A stretch of 64,000 nucleotides of DNA, taken from contig JAYKKI010000027.1 of assembly GCA_039881145.1 (NCBI GenBank), positions 23,261,001 through 23,325,000 on the forward strand, given 5' to 3'. The translations under genes were made by a program, and so were the position numbers. Below are positions 50,166-64,000 of the stretch, one piece after another (position 1 is the first letter of the stretch; the number at the start of each line of letters is the position of its first letter). The notes below the pieces were generated by a model. It worked only from the letters and a program-made list of their open reading frames with translations. It searched no databases and was not told the DNA's origin. This DNA comes from Druceiella hillmani. Lineage: Eukaryota; Arthropoda; Insecta; Lepidoptera; Hepialidae.

Positions 50166-51149
50166 CAGAGCATAGTTCTTGTAAACATTTTGGATCCCTA
50201 TACAGACGTCGATCGTGTAATGTGGTACATAAGCTAATTATATTTGCAATTTACTTAAACAAAAATAAATATATTTCAATTACAATTTTAAAGACTAGTT
50301 TATTTTGTCTCTCGTAATTTCTAGTTCTGTGTATGAAGAATTGTATTTATAATGCAAACTCTGTTTGAGTAGATTTTTTTTTTAATGTAACATTTTTTTA
50401 TTACCATACTAAAACAATTGAACCAATATTTACCTCATGGTACTAAATAATACTCTAGCATATTTTCATCACCTTTTTTTATTTGAAGAGAGTTAAATCG
50501 TGTTCCTTTCGATTGCTTAAAAGCAATTGACTTTAGATGAAATAAAATAGAACAACTATCTAGTATTTACTCCAGTCAAATCATTATTGCAAGACAAGTA
50601 ATTTTTTCAGCATCCATACGAGTTTACTTGCCCACTGACCAACAAAATTATGAAAAAAGCATCATTGTCAACATGTCATATTTAGGTTTCCTCCACCCTC
50701 TTACAGTGTATCGTGAGATGTGTGCTGGGAGTCTTTCATACTTGCTATATTTCGCACGTGACATCTATTTAGTCAACTTTAGACGTATTAAGTGCTTTCT
50801 CACGAGTTTAGTGGTAAGGTTCATATTCTTAATAGCTTTTTGTCTAAGTTTAAAAGGACTATATACTCTTTTTCATATTGCCTTTTAAAAAAGTCTTATA
50901 TGAATGCATAATTTTATTACAGTTCAGGTTACTGTTCAGTAGTCTAAAGTACATCCTATTAGAAATTATACATTTTCTTAAGATTTGATAACCAATTTAA
51001 TTCGATATTAAAAAAATAAGTAGCGATTTCAATATAAATATGAATTTGTGTTTCGATAGGTAATTATTTGCGATTTTTACATAATCATTAAATTCAGAAC
51101 AGTGATTCGAAACATTTTTATTTTTTTGACTGATTTATACCAAAACATA

Positions 51150-51236
<87 letters not shown>

Positions 51237-51240
51237 TATA
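51150..51240. repeat. (TA)n microsatellite
   Basis: About 80 bp of TA dinucleotides with one TAC interruption. Confidence 0.95.
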
Positions 51241-51246
51241 TTAAAT

Positions 51247-51285
51247 AATAAATAGCAAGGTTGGTCTTCGACCCTGCTATTTATT
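51247..51285. repeat. Hairpin next to the TA array
   Basis: aataaatagca pairs with tgctatttatt, and after one mismatch the inner ggtt(g) / (c)gacc bases also pair, leaving a 5-base loop. Confidence 0.65.
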
Positions 51286-54200
51286 TCGAGTAATCGATAA
51301 CTGATGCTGATCGCGAATTTCCAATTATATAACTCGAGATGATGTATTTGGAGAGGCTATATAACACCGGTTAAGTGATTGTGAATATTAGAAGACAAAT
51401 TCTTATATCTATCAATAGGGTCGCCACTCGACATTAGCAACAAAAGTTAGATACACGAATATATAAACGGGCAAAATATGCAATGAATAAATAAAGTGCC
51501 ATTTCATGTCTAATAAAAGTTATAACTTCCTGTTTGAAAAGTGCCGAAGGACGTCTTCTCGGAAATGATTTCTTTCAAAATATATAGAAAAATAACAAGA
51601 GTTATATGGATTATAGAAGTTATTCTAGTTTGTTTTTTTTAAATTGAATAATTGTTGTAGAAATACTTAAAATTATTGGTTGACCTACTGAAAGCCACAC
51701 TGACCATATTGGCGACGAAAAACTGCAAATTAAATACACTGAAATAGCCTATAAATAGAAATAGGAATCGTAGCAGAACGAGAAAGATAAACGTAAAATA
51801 GATTGAAAAATTGGTGACAGGGTAAATGCTGCAAAGACAATGGGCATGCATAAATTATGATTCTGCAGCTCTCCATAACACTTCAAATTGTTGAAGCAAG
51901 TTAACAAAAAATTTTATTTTAAATTTGTAATCAAATACGCTAAGAATTTTTAAGAATCAACTTCTCCAAACATATAGTTAAAGGCAGGGTGGGGACAAAC
52001 ACTTACATATTACTATGTCGCTTAATAATTCGCAACATGAAAATGGTAAACAGAACCTCAATACCATTTTAAAAGACCTATACAGTAGTTTCCCCTTCGA
52101 CTACATATACCCCTTTTCTACAATTGTACGAGGATGCACACCAATATAACAAAATAACAAAGGGGGCGTTTTAGTCATTTAGCTACGGAAACTTAACAAC
52201 CAAATATTCGTAAATAACTTTCGATGTATTGTATTGTACTTTTTTGTAATGAAAACTATTTTAATTAGGAGTGGAAAAAGTCGCGATCACGATCAAATCT
52301 GTAAAATTACGCCTTGTGAAGGAATAAAGTTTCGACAAAAAATAACTTCCTTAAAACTAAAAGTCTCCTAATAGAAACAAAAACAAATCAATTTTAATTT
52401 TAATAATTTGAAATCAAATAATTTTATTAATTTTATAAAATAATTTAAGGAGACCTAATAAAAATAATAGGACACATAAATATTGGGTTTGGAATTGTTT
52501 TCTCTTTATCCATTTGTTTTTCTTGCTTGAACGTACATTACGTAAAACTATTAAACCAATTCGGGTGGTGTTTGCAAAAGATTATAAGGATCAGCTAATT
52601 CTAAAATTTGGTTTTTACAGTTATGCATCACAATTTATACATAAACATGTGTATATAAGTAGATAGCCTTACGTGTATTTTAAATGGCGAAATTCAGTTT
52701 CCCACCCGAACATCCATTGGCGAAATGGGCGTGTTTAGAAGTGAAGTGTGGAGTTGTGTGGGAGAGGCAAGTACATGATTAAGCAATGCGAATGCGGGCA
52801 AATTCATGAAGGTAAACAACTTTTTCGGTCGTCTTCCACATACAATATTTTCCCATGTTGTGTGTATTCCTTGTAAGCTTAGATTTGTTTCCTCAATTTA
52901 TTTAAAATTTTAGTGAATTGTCAATATTTATAATTAAATGAATTTGATAGCTTTAGTACCACGTTGCATAAATTTTATGATTAGGTAGTTTTATGTCAAA
53001 ACACATAATGAAATTGTAGACCAAGCGTCAGTACCTTGAAGGTATTTGCGGAAAATGATTTGAGGGAACATAAAAAAGCAATAGAAAGCAAAAACGCGTT
53101 GTTTTTTGAGTGTTTATTGGTATTTTCTTAGAGCCTTTTTATTTGTTAGGACATCACGCAAATGCAGCTGAAATAATTTTATTAATATTCTTACTACAAA
53201 TTTCTTTTGGATCTGAATAACCTATAAACTCTGTGTTACCACAGTCTATTATTAGAATAAAATATGGCAATTTAACCTTTTAATGCAAAGTATTAAAAAA
53301 AAGTTGTTATATTAATTATAATTCCGAGATCACAAAGTTAGTTTAAACAATATTTTATAAAGTCCACAGACGAATGCAGTAGCACGGACATAGCTTATTA
53401 ATGCAAATATGGATGTAACATTTTCCAATTTGTTCTAAAACATATAGCTTCTCGTTTCTTGTTAGTAAACTGGTTACCTAGTCTTGAATAATTGTCTTAT
53501 GGAAGAAAATAGGAGAGTTACTATTTACACTGCGAGAAGGTATTCAAATAATATTAACATGTAGATTATTTAAAGAAACAAAATTCGATAATTCATTAAT
53601 TGGAATACATATTTTATTATATGTAGTATTTTAAATTTAAAGGCAATTTCAAAATTGTTAAAGAAATTTCATTTCATGTTCTATTTTTATTCAAATCTTG
53701 AGAAAATAAAGCAACTCGCGAGATTATAGGCTATATCTCTCTAATAAACGAGATCGGAAGTTTGGTAAGTAAATTTATAGTAGATATGTAAATTTCAGCA
53801 GAACAAATTAACTGGTGAACCAGAAAGAGAACACTGCAGGTATGTTGAGTACACTCAAAAATGATTTTCTTCTGTCGATGATTAAAAGCCCTTGAAGTAA
53901 GATATCAATTCTATTTTGGACCAGCCAATAAAAGTATACTTTTGATATGAGCATTTAGTTAACTCCGTAACTGTCTAAACAAATGGCAAATAATTTTTTC
54001 ACATTTTTGAATTATTTGATATAGGTGTTTCTTTTCCTACATGGGTGCCATAGGCCTTATTCCGGTTGTTGTGTCATTCAGGGCAGGATGTTTGTAAAAC
54101 ATTAGAATCTGAATTGAACACAAAATGAAGTACAAAACTATTATAGAAAAAAGACAGAAAAATTGACTTACGCCCGTTTAAAATTTTCAATGGTTTAAAT

Positions 54201-56979
54201 AGAAATCGACACTTAAATTTTTAGGAATACAAAATTAATTGAATGATACGTTTTTAACCGAGTGAGGCCAGTTTTTAAATAGCTTTTAATTTTAATTAAT
54301 TTTTAATGTGTTTAATTCTTTAAACTATATATGCTATGCCTATTTTATTAACTATATTACAAGGAACTCCCATTCACATGAAATACATAAAACATGAAGA
54401 ATGTATTTATATTCATACACGAATGTTTATACATGTATATGAAGAATGTATATAACATGTTGGCCACATATTCTTCATTTGCTATTTTATTAAAATGGTC
54501 AGGACAAGTCTCAAACATAGTGCAACTAAAATAAAGAAGCAAAATGTGTGTGGAAAACTTAGTAAAATTTCAGAGTTTTAGGAACTTTTCAAACAACGAG
54601 CAACTGATCGAGTAAAGAAATAGCTTCCCCAGGGAATAGTGTGAGAAGAAATGAAGGCATTACTTGTTGTTTAGAATTGATTAGCCTGTATTCTACGTGC
54701 ACCTTAGGGGATAGAATGTAGTTTTTTTGTAACGAGAATAGAGTTGCGCGAAAATTTTAATGAAAGGAAGGTAAAAATTATTTTCCTATGCGTAATTGCG
54801 TCCTTATAGCAATCAGTACTTTTTTTCAGCTTTTGCCAACAGTGAAAATAATAATGTGCTTATAAGGGAAAATATATAATATGCTTATGAGTTACACTAG
54901 AAATTTTTTGGCTACACAAAATTTTGCAAGAAGTAATTTTCTAACATTAAATAATATATCTGCGATCAGGTAGCAACCATCATTTTACGAAATAAATTTT
55001 GATATCAAAACTATATATAAAAATAGATTCAAAATTTTCAATTATTTAATGACAATTTCTTTTTTTCGTCATGCAAAAAAAGCTGCAATGACAAAAAATA
55101 AAAATAAACTGAAATGACAGGTCGCGCACACAGCATCCATCATTTAATCAAACATGGCATTTTCTGCAATATTTTGTCTCATTCGTTTCACTCAGAATGG
55201 AAATTATTTTTCGATTTTTCATTGTATTCTGGCTATACTACTTTTTGATATTGGTTTGCCATTTGATCAAACAACATCATCATTGAAACAGATCATGTTA
55301 AAAGAAAAGTACATTTGGTGGACACATTGAATGCAGACTTTCTGAAAGTGTACTAAAGAATTCAAAATAGTATTTTACTTAATAGTGTATACTTACGTTT
55401 GTAAAGAATCATATAAAAGCAGTTTGAATACGAAACAATCACTTAATAATATTTCCGGGCTGGTGCGGGTCCTTTCTGGTGTACGTATATGTTTTTAGTT
55501 CTAAAATTATGAGTGCCTGTCATAAGAAAAGACTATAATAAAAATCACTATTTCCAGTTCCCCAGGATGTTTCCAATATATTAAGACGAAAAGTGATTTT
55601 ATTAGGTCTGTAGTAAGATTATTGAAAGATAATAAGCATATAAATAATAGTTATAATAATATATGTACATTAGACCGTCGTATATTTAATATCTTAATTT
55701 TATGATAACTTAACAAATATTTAGGTGTATTTAAACTTTTTTGGTGTATACAATTTTAACAAAAATTAAAACTGTAAGTCACAGAAATAAAATTAAGAAA
55801 TGTAATGAATTAATTTTATTTGAGCAGATGACACAGATGATGATATAAATAAAATTTTTAATAAAATATTTCTTCATAATTTTATTTTATCTTGAGACGA
55901 GTTGTAATATAGGGTTTGCTATTTACTATAAATACAATATTTTTTATTTTATTTTTTAACATTTATTGGACTATTTGCAATATTAATTTTGTATGGTTTA
56001 ATCTATGGAATATAACTTTTATAAAACTTCTAAATTTTATGCAACTTCAATAAATTAACAAAAATTGACAATGACACACAAATGTATAGATACCCGGCAT
56101 CGTATTATAATGAAAATTTAGGTGCACACCTAACATGAAATAGAAACAAAATGATTAATTTATATCTAATAGTCTAGTTGCGATTGCGATACCTTTATTT
56201 TTATGGTCCTCTGTAACACAAACCGTTCATTGTTATGGTACTTTGTTTGAACGAAAATAACCTGAATTCAATTGTTTTAGTAAAAACAATAAATAATAAA
56301 CAAAAATTTATATCTAATGAAAAATAAGTAAATTATTCAATAATGTTATATCTTCTGCTTCTCTTTCAACAATTTGCACTAAGTTTTAACAATGTGAATG
56401 TAAATATCCTCATAGCACCTTTGTAGATCTGCTTGGGGTTAACCATTTTCTGAACAAATACTTAATTACAGTTCGATGTTCTATTTTTTTTCTATATTCA
56501 GGAGCCACGTATCGCCAATTAAAACGGTAGATACTAGGAAAAAAATGAAAGCTAAAATTAATTTTTGCCCAGTGTCAACTAAATAATAGCGAAGCATGAA
56601 TTCAGTATTACGATTAGTTCACACGGCTGTTAATTTTTTAGTTAGCCCTAGTGTAAGGTGTAAAAACCTTAGTGCATAAGTTGCTCTAAGGATGATATAT
56701 CTTTTGATTCGTTATATTAGAAATACATTTTTTGAAAATTCGAGATTTCAACTTTAGAAGAAGAAATTAAAAATATAAATCCAAAATATCTTACAATGTT
56801 TTATCCAACATATTACTATTTTATTTGATTATTTTCATTTATTTTACTATTTTCTTTCTTGTTAAAATATTCGTTTTTCCAATTAGTCATTTGAATTAAA
56901 ATTTCAAAAATACTCTCCTTTTCCCTTCACATTTATAGGTTCTATAACAATAACATGCATATCTCGTATACGCTAGTAA

Positions 56980-56983
<4 letters not shown>

Positions 56984-57068
<85 letters not shown>

Positions 57069-57069
57069 G

Positions 57070-57168
<99 letters not shown>

Positions 57169-57178
57169 CATATATATT
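56984..57178. repeat. (TA)n array with higher-order variants
   Basis: About 195 bp of TA dinucleotides in which tgtatatatacagata-type variants recur at about 46-bp spacing (near 57016 and 57056), with a related tgtatatatacacata at the right end. All long frames here are artefacts of the repeat. Confidence 0.9.
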
Positions 57179-58899
57179 TATTGAAATTAATATTGCAAAA
57201 AAAGAATAACAAAACAAATGATCGAAAAACCAAATATCGAGAAAAGGTTGTTAAATGGAAAGTAAGTCTGTGGTTGAGCCACAGATCCAAACCTTTTTTT
57301 GTTGTTGACTGTATCATAAATGATACTTAATGATATACTTTTGTCTATCACCTAGTATCATCTAAAGACTGAAAGAATAAAAAAAAGTCTGCCATAAAGT
57401 GAGTTTTGAAAGATCATTCTTGCAAAACTAATGGTCTGTTAGAATATGGACCCAGAAACAGTTTTAGTTAATTTTATACATTCAAACTTTGTCACAAATA
57501 TTTTTTCAACATTTGGTTATTTTTCTCATTATACGTTTAATTGAATAGTTATATTTTGTAAAGAGAAGTACTAAAAATATTATACCAATTTGTTACTCGA
57601 AAATGGCTGTATATTATTCATACAGTAAAATGAAATCAATTATTTTTTAAGAAGCTAATATATTTTCTATCAGACATCTACTGGATGTCGCATTTTTATC
57701 AAATAAAAGTGCCAATGTCAATAGTTGATTTTTAAATAGTTTAAGTGTGTAATATATGCCTCTCGTATTCTGCCTTTCACCATCAATTTCTTCTGAACAT
57801 TATAGATATAAAACCATACAAAGTTAACATTTCCGATTAGTTTGGCTTATAGAGAGTATATATGGACGTTTTGTAGAAGTTTTACATTCATTGGGGATAT
57901 TTTATGGATTAGGCAGTTAGAGAAAGTTGGAATGGTACATTATATTGGTGCGGAGGAAAAAGTTAAGAAGTAATATTTTGAATTAAATTTTCAGTATATG
58001 TTACACCTCATTTTATTTACCTAATATTTTAAATATATTATATTTTAATAATGTATTTATATTCTGGAAACCCATTTTATAAAGCTAATTGTTACTAAAA
58101 ATTATTAAATATTATTAAAAAAATCAGATATTTCTGGAAAAAATAAGTTACTGATGATTAATATCCTGTACTGAATGAAACTTTCTGGTTTGCTGAATCA
58201 CCCTATGATTTGGCGAATATTTGTAATAGTAAATTTTGTACACCACTATATGAAATGAAATACAGAAATAAAGAAAATGAATACTTGCAGTCGGTACAAA
58301 TCAGTTGTAATATCCATATCTATATATCCATATTTTAACAATTAAAAACGGTTTGGTTGAAGGTTTCAAAATTTTACATAGCGTCTTCTGTAGCAGTCTA
58401 TTGCAATATCATTGACATTCTTATATTGATAAATACGCGTTACTATAAAATAATTATGAACCAACGATTATGAAAATTTCTTCCACTTCCTTCTTTGAAT
58501 TACGTTCTCTTATTTTTTACCCATAATTTTCATAAAGCGAAGTCGATGTTTTTTTAACCGACTGTATAATAATCGTTCTGGCATATGATGTCCTTATAAG
58601 TTATTAAAATATTATGTTAATTCAAAAAAATTATAATAAAAATAATCTGATAGCTGTGGACTGTACATATATTTTTATTAAGTGGAACCTTATAAACGAA
58701 ATACAATAATTTAATTTTTCTTCACCACATGTGAAAAACTATAATTTGCTTTGTCACTTTTTAATACCAAATAACTAACCGATCGGTTATTATTTATGGA
58801 ACGAATTTTTTCTTTGAAACGTTAACTTAATACTTTCCACCAACTAACTACTCAGACTTCTGTCTGTCTTGACAAACTAAGTTGAAGATAATAAGTAAC
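57179..58899. other. Gene-free AT-rich stretch
   Basis: Nothing recognised. Confidence 0.4.
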
Positions 58900-59433
58900 A
58901 AACAGGGCGAATACAGGATAAGTTTCCCGGGGGCCTAACTACTGAAGGGGTGGGACGATAAATTATTCTCGGCCATTAATTAGTGAGTATTGATCGTTCA
59001 TTGACGAATTTCGGGTAAGTTTTTTGTGCGTTCAAGGGGGTTGATTAATTTCGTTACCATGGTCGTGGCGCAACATATATTGAAGACTTTTTGAAGTAAA
59101 ACTTCTTTACGCACGCTTGACTTGGGGAGTAAGCTGGCGAATGCTTGACGAGAGCGTTACGAAAAGTGTGATCGGGCGAGACGAACGGAAGTTGAGAGGG
59201 AGATATAAGTTAGTGAAGACAGAAAGAGAGAGAGAGTTACGTTTCCTATATTACTGTAGGGACAAAAGAGAGGTGCGAGCACACATTGTCTTTCTCTCTT
59301 TCTTTCATATCCAGTTATGTTTCGTATATCTAAGACACAGTGCAAGCCTATTGTCTATATCACACTGTAGGAGCAAGAGAGAGCAGTGCGCGTGCACAGT
59401 TTCTTTCTCTCTTCCTCTCATAGCCAGTGCATG

Positions 59434-59496
<63 letters not shown>

Positions 59497-59545
59497 GTGT
59501 ATATATATATATGCGAGTGTGCTAGCGTTACGCGAACGGTGATTT
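58900..59545. other. GC-richer island with GA-rich tracts and a two-copy tandem repeat
   Basis: Base composition departs clearly from the surroundings. The segment holds gagagagag-type purine tracts and CpG-containing motifs (gagcgttacga near 59152, tagcgttacgcgaacgg near 59523). A ~111-bp duplication repeats from about 59241 at about 59350; compare tgtagggacaaaagagag with tgtaggagcaagagagag. It ends in a TA array. It could be a promoter-proximal or first-exon region of a host gene outside the window, or the end of an unrecognised mobile element. No open frame is convincing. Confidence 0.45.
59437..59512. repeat. (TA)n microsatellite
   Basis: About 60 bp of TA dinucleotides followed by a TG-interrupted short run. 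Confidence 0.95.
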
Positions 59546-61539
<1,994 letters not shown>

Positions 61540-62627
61540 TTTATATATAACTTAACCATAAGGTTACGTTTTACACGTGTTACATTATATATACGCATAT
61601 ATATCGTGTACTTTATTACAGAACATTGTAGAAAGAACATCTCGCCATACAATATTTTCACGTATTCATATTCGCTTACAAAACGCACGCCAAGAAACCT
61701 AACAGACGTTTATTTTTTTCGCGACTTTATCATTATAATTTTATATATATTATAATTTTAACAAAACATGATAAACTATTTCTTCTCTACGAATCAGTCT
61801 CTTCACTAATGCTAACCGGAAGGAAATAAGTTCAGTAGTTACTGAAAAAATACAGTATGCATACAGATAGATAAACAGAGTGTGGAATTTTATTGTATTG
61901 TATAATTGATTCATTTTGTTAATATACAGTATAATAAAACGCTTTATTTTAATAAAATGTCAAATACAAAGATAACAAGGCAAGGTGTCACAAAGGTTGA
62001 TATTTAAACGCCAATATATAGACCAAGCTGGCGGACAGCGATCTGCGCAATGGATGTTCCCACGCGTTAACTTAAAAAGATCATCACTTCTAGGCTGCGG
62101 TCTCGTACGAGCGAAGTGCTGGCCCCTGTAGTTAGATTATGGAGCCAACACAATTGTTTTACTTGATTATGGTATTATCAGTTTCTATTTTTGGCAAATT
62201 CCATGGTTGTAGTTTTGAAGTTAGTTTTTTCAATTGATTTTGTATTCCAATGTCACTTTACTACAGTGCTTGCAATATTAACATACATACGTAAAACTTT
62301 TGTTTCAGATTCTTACACTATAGTTAATATAAATTGCATTATCTATTTAAGCGATTTAAAAATGAAGAAATATTTACGTATTTAACATTTCAGAATAATT
62401 GAAAGCATTTTTAAAAGGTCTCAAATTTAAATATTAATAAATAATGTCATTTTCATGTGTGTATATTACCTATGCCTGTTATTTGCAAACTAATAACGGT
62501 TAAAATTCTGATAATTTGTTAATATTTTTCTAATGACAAGATTATTATTATTGCAAACTTCAAATAGATTTTTACAATAGCTTATATTGAAAATAAAAAA
62601 AAACTTACCGGATTATAAAAAAAAATG

Positions 62628-62736
62628 AATCTTTGCTAATAGACCACCTGAAAATGTTGTAATACAACGAAACCTAGGTCGTGGTAAAGAACTTAAAGAA
62701 AATAGAAATAATACTACATCACGTCGTTTCATTTAA
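62628..62736 (+). mobile_element. Hammerhead-bearing short retroelement, copy G (3' truncated)
   Basis: A direct unit from AATCTTTGCTAATAG to CGTTTCATTTAA, lacking the usual ~40-bp 3' tail. It lies inside the extra segment of the third large-repeat copy. No clear target duplication was seen. The ribozyme core is mutated. Confidence 0.72.
62644..62684 (+). ncRNA. Hammerhead motif with G8 replaced (copy G)
   Basis: CCAC, then CTGAAAA in place of CTGAAGA. G8 is the general-acid position in the hammerhead mechanism, so this copy is expected to be inactive. Stems II, III and the GTC site are unchanged. Confidence 0.55.
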
Positions 62737-63400
62737 ATTTGAGGAAAAACAATGGAAACTTTGATAACTTTTCAAGTGCTACCGATGTAATATTATTAAT
62801 GGTTTATTGTGTATACCCTGTACCAACAGGAGTATGTCAAGTCTGTTTCTTATTTAGATTAATGAATGAGTGGTTTTTCGAAGACTGTGTATGAGAAAAG
62901 ACAATGGTCGCATTTAAATTCATGTTAAAACCATTTATAAAGATAACGAATTAGTTTGAGGGTATAATACTTCCACATAGATACAAAATCCTAAATATCT
63001 GCACAGGTAAACTTAACGATTTTGTAAAAGAATAGATAATTCACATCTTTCAATTTAATTAAGCAACGTTATGACCTAAGTTAAATTGTTATTTCAGTCA
63101 AAGTCCTATGAAATATGACAAATTTGTTATTTCAGGTGCATTTAGTGTAAAGAGAAGTGTAAATGTCTGTCAGTAACATTGCACTTATTAGATATTTCTA
63201 ATGGATAGACAAAATTTAGAAGTAAATTTGCAAAATAATCGTGACAAAACTATGTTTCGCATTTAATTATTCGATAATGGAATAAATATTTAATAAAATA
63301 AGTGATACTCGTATGTCGAATAAAAAATAAAATTTACGAACATAGTCAAAGTTTTTGAATCTGTAATAATATATGAATGACTGATGTCATAAATAAGAAA

Positions 63401-64000
63401 CTCAGAACTTAGATTTTTTTTAAATTAAAGTAAATCAAAAAATTATCTTTTGAAAGCAGTTAACTTTCTATTTGTATGTAGTAAATGGTTTTACAAGTAT
63501 GTGCATGTAAGGTAAAACCTTTTCCTTAAATTTCTTACTGACTTATTTAATTGTTAATTGAAAAGGAAAAAGCAAACACAAATAATAACAATTTGTAATT
63601 GTTTCGATACAGCGTGGTATTAAAAAATCATATTTAATTTGTTTATATTATAACTACTTTATACTCACTCGAAAGCTAAATCTATTTTCTATGTTAAAAA
63701 CACTATATTGGATGCGTGCTTATTATAAGCACATATCAAATATATGAAAAATTATAATTTCTGGCCAATTTTTTAAATTTTTTTGAGAATTTTGGAATGT
63801 ATTATATCTATAATATTTTATTTATTATGATAAATATCACTTCTCATTGTTCAATTGTTTTGTGTTTTATTTGGACTTTTTTGGAGTTATGAACGCCACG
63901 CGCGCGTGTCCTTTGGCTGTGGTTTCATATTTCATTCTGCAGAGTCGTATTGAATGATATACTGTCTATTTTACATGATAGCAACACAGATGTCAGTAGC
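63401..64000. other. Gene-free end of window
   Basis: AT-rich. Homology to the large repeat fades here. Nothing recognised. Confidence 0.4.

Larger units (their letters stand above)
50166..56983. other. Gene-free stretch
   Basis: AT-rich. It holds a (TA)n array and a small hairpin (listed separately) and a GC-richer patch at 52685-52860. Open frames at 50628-50888 and 54357-54542 have no recognisable domain. No gene can be supported. Confidence 0.45.
61540..63400. repeat. Third copy of the large repeat family
   Basis: Same orientation as 1-1370. Matching landmarks: gtgtactttattacagaaca (61600-61625) with 80-100; aagaaacct near 61690 with 160-172; a gttaactta...ctaggctgcggtct block at 62065-62104 with 560-600; gtttctatttttggcaaatt (62180) with 680-700; and the 62890-63360 region with 890-1370. 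Divergence is higher than between the two arms at 1-4431. Relative to those, it has an extra segment of about 480 bp (62400-62885), part of which is a hammerhead element. The continued match past 1106 shows the parent repeat is at least 1.4 kb long. Confidence 0.8.

Noticed and set aside
56942..57217. Long isoleucine-tyrosine open frames on both strands
   Set aside because: Artefacts of (TA)n dinucleotides; the same applies at 36233-36482 and 60013-60264.

Overview
This is a very AT-rich (roughly 70 % or more by eye) piece of nuclear DNA from a eukaryote, almost certainly an insect or another arthropod. The assignment rests on the mobile-element content: relics of Jockey- and RTE-type non-LTR retrotransposons, a mariner transposase, a Helitron-type helicase tail and long (TA)n microsatellites. 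I find no intact host gene, tRNA or rRNA in the 64 kb. Every recognisable protein-coding stretch is a dead transposable element, and most open frames are chance AT-rich frames or shadows of repeats.

The most interesting content is a short interspersed repeat present in seven places: 3176-3420, 7179-7771, 19589-19821, 31882-32035, 35878-36145, about 45138-45302 and 62628-62736. Each copy carries what reads as a type I hammerhead self-cleaving ribozyme: CCAC / CTGAAGA / 5-bp stem II / GAAA / very short stem III / GTC / GTGG, with a second outer stem I helix. Three copies keep every core residue; four carry core or stem lesions. Five copies are flanked by 9-15 bp target-site duplications. Several share the same 3' end (..AAATATATTC), and the 5' side is truncated or inverted. 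The copy at 35878-36145 is an almost perfect 230-bp palindrome with one ribozyme on each strand. The pattern resembles Penelope-like retroelements and their small non-autonomous, hammerhead-bearing relatives, but no Penelope protein is visible here, so the parentage is inferred.

Layout. 1-4431: a large inverted repeat (arms about 1.05-1.1 kb, loop about 2 kb); the right arm is interrupted by a hammerhead element whose empty site survives in the left arm. 7165-7785: a hammerhead element with an unusually long spacer. 10764-11640: a Jockey-like reverse transcriptase relic. 16210-20945: an inverted pair of an unclassified repeat of about 650 bp, with a hammerhead element between its arms. 25385-28060: a decayed RTE-like endonuclease/reverse transcriptase. 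32542-33355: a probable hAT-type non-autonomous element. 36640-38985: a diverged direct-repeat pair enclosing a Helitron helicase tail and an RTE-type 3' tail. 39686-40590: a mariner transposase relic. 48985-50165: a second, different RTE relic on the minus strand. 58900-59545: a GC-richer, GA-rich island. 61540-63400: a third copy of the family forming the 1-4431 inverted repeat, itself hit by a hammerhead element.

The elements do not form a pathway. The window reads as a transposon-dense intergenic or intronic region with nested insertions of different ages. All calls were made by reading the sequence; no database search, folding program or alignment was run.
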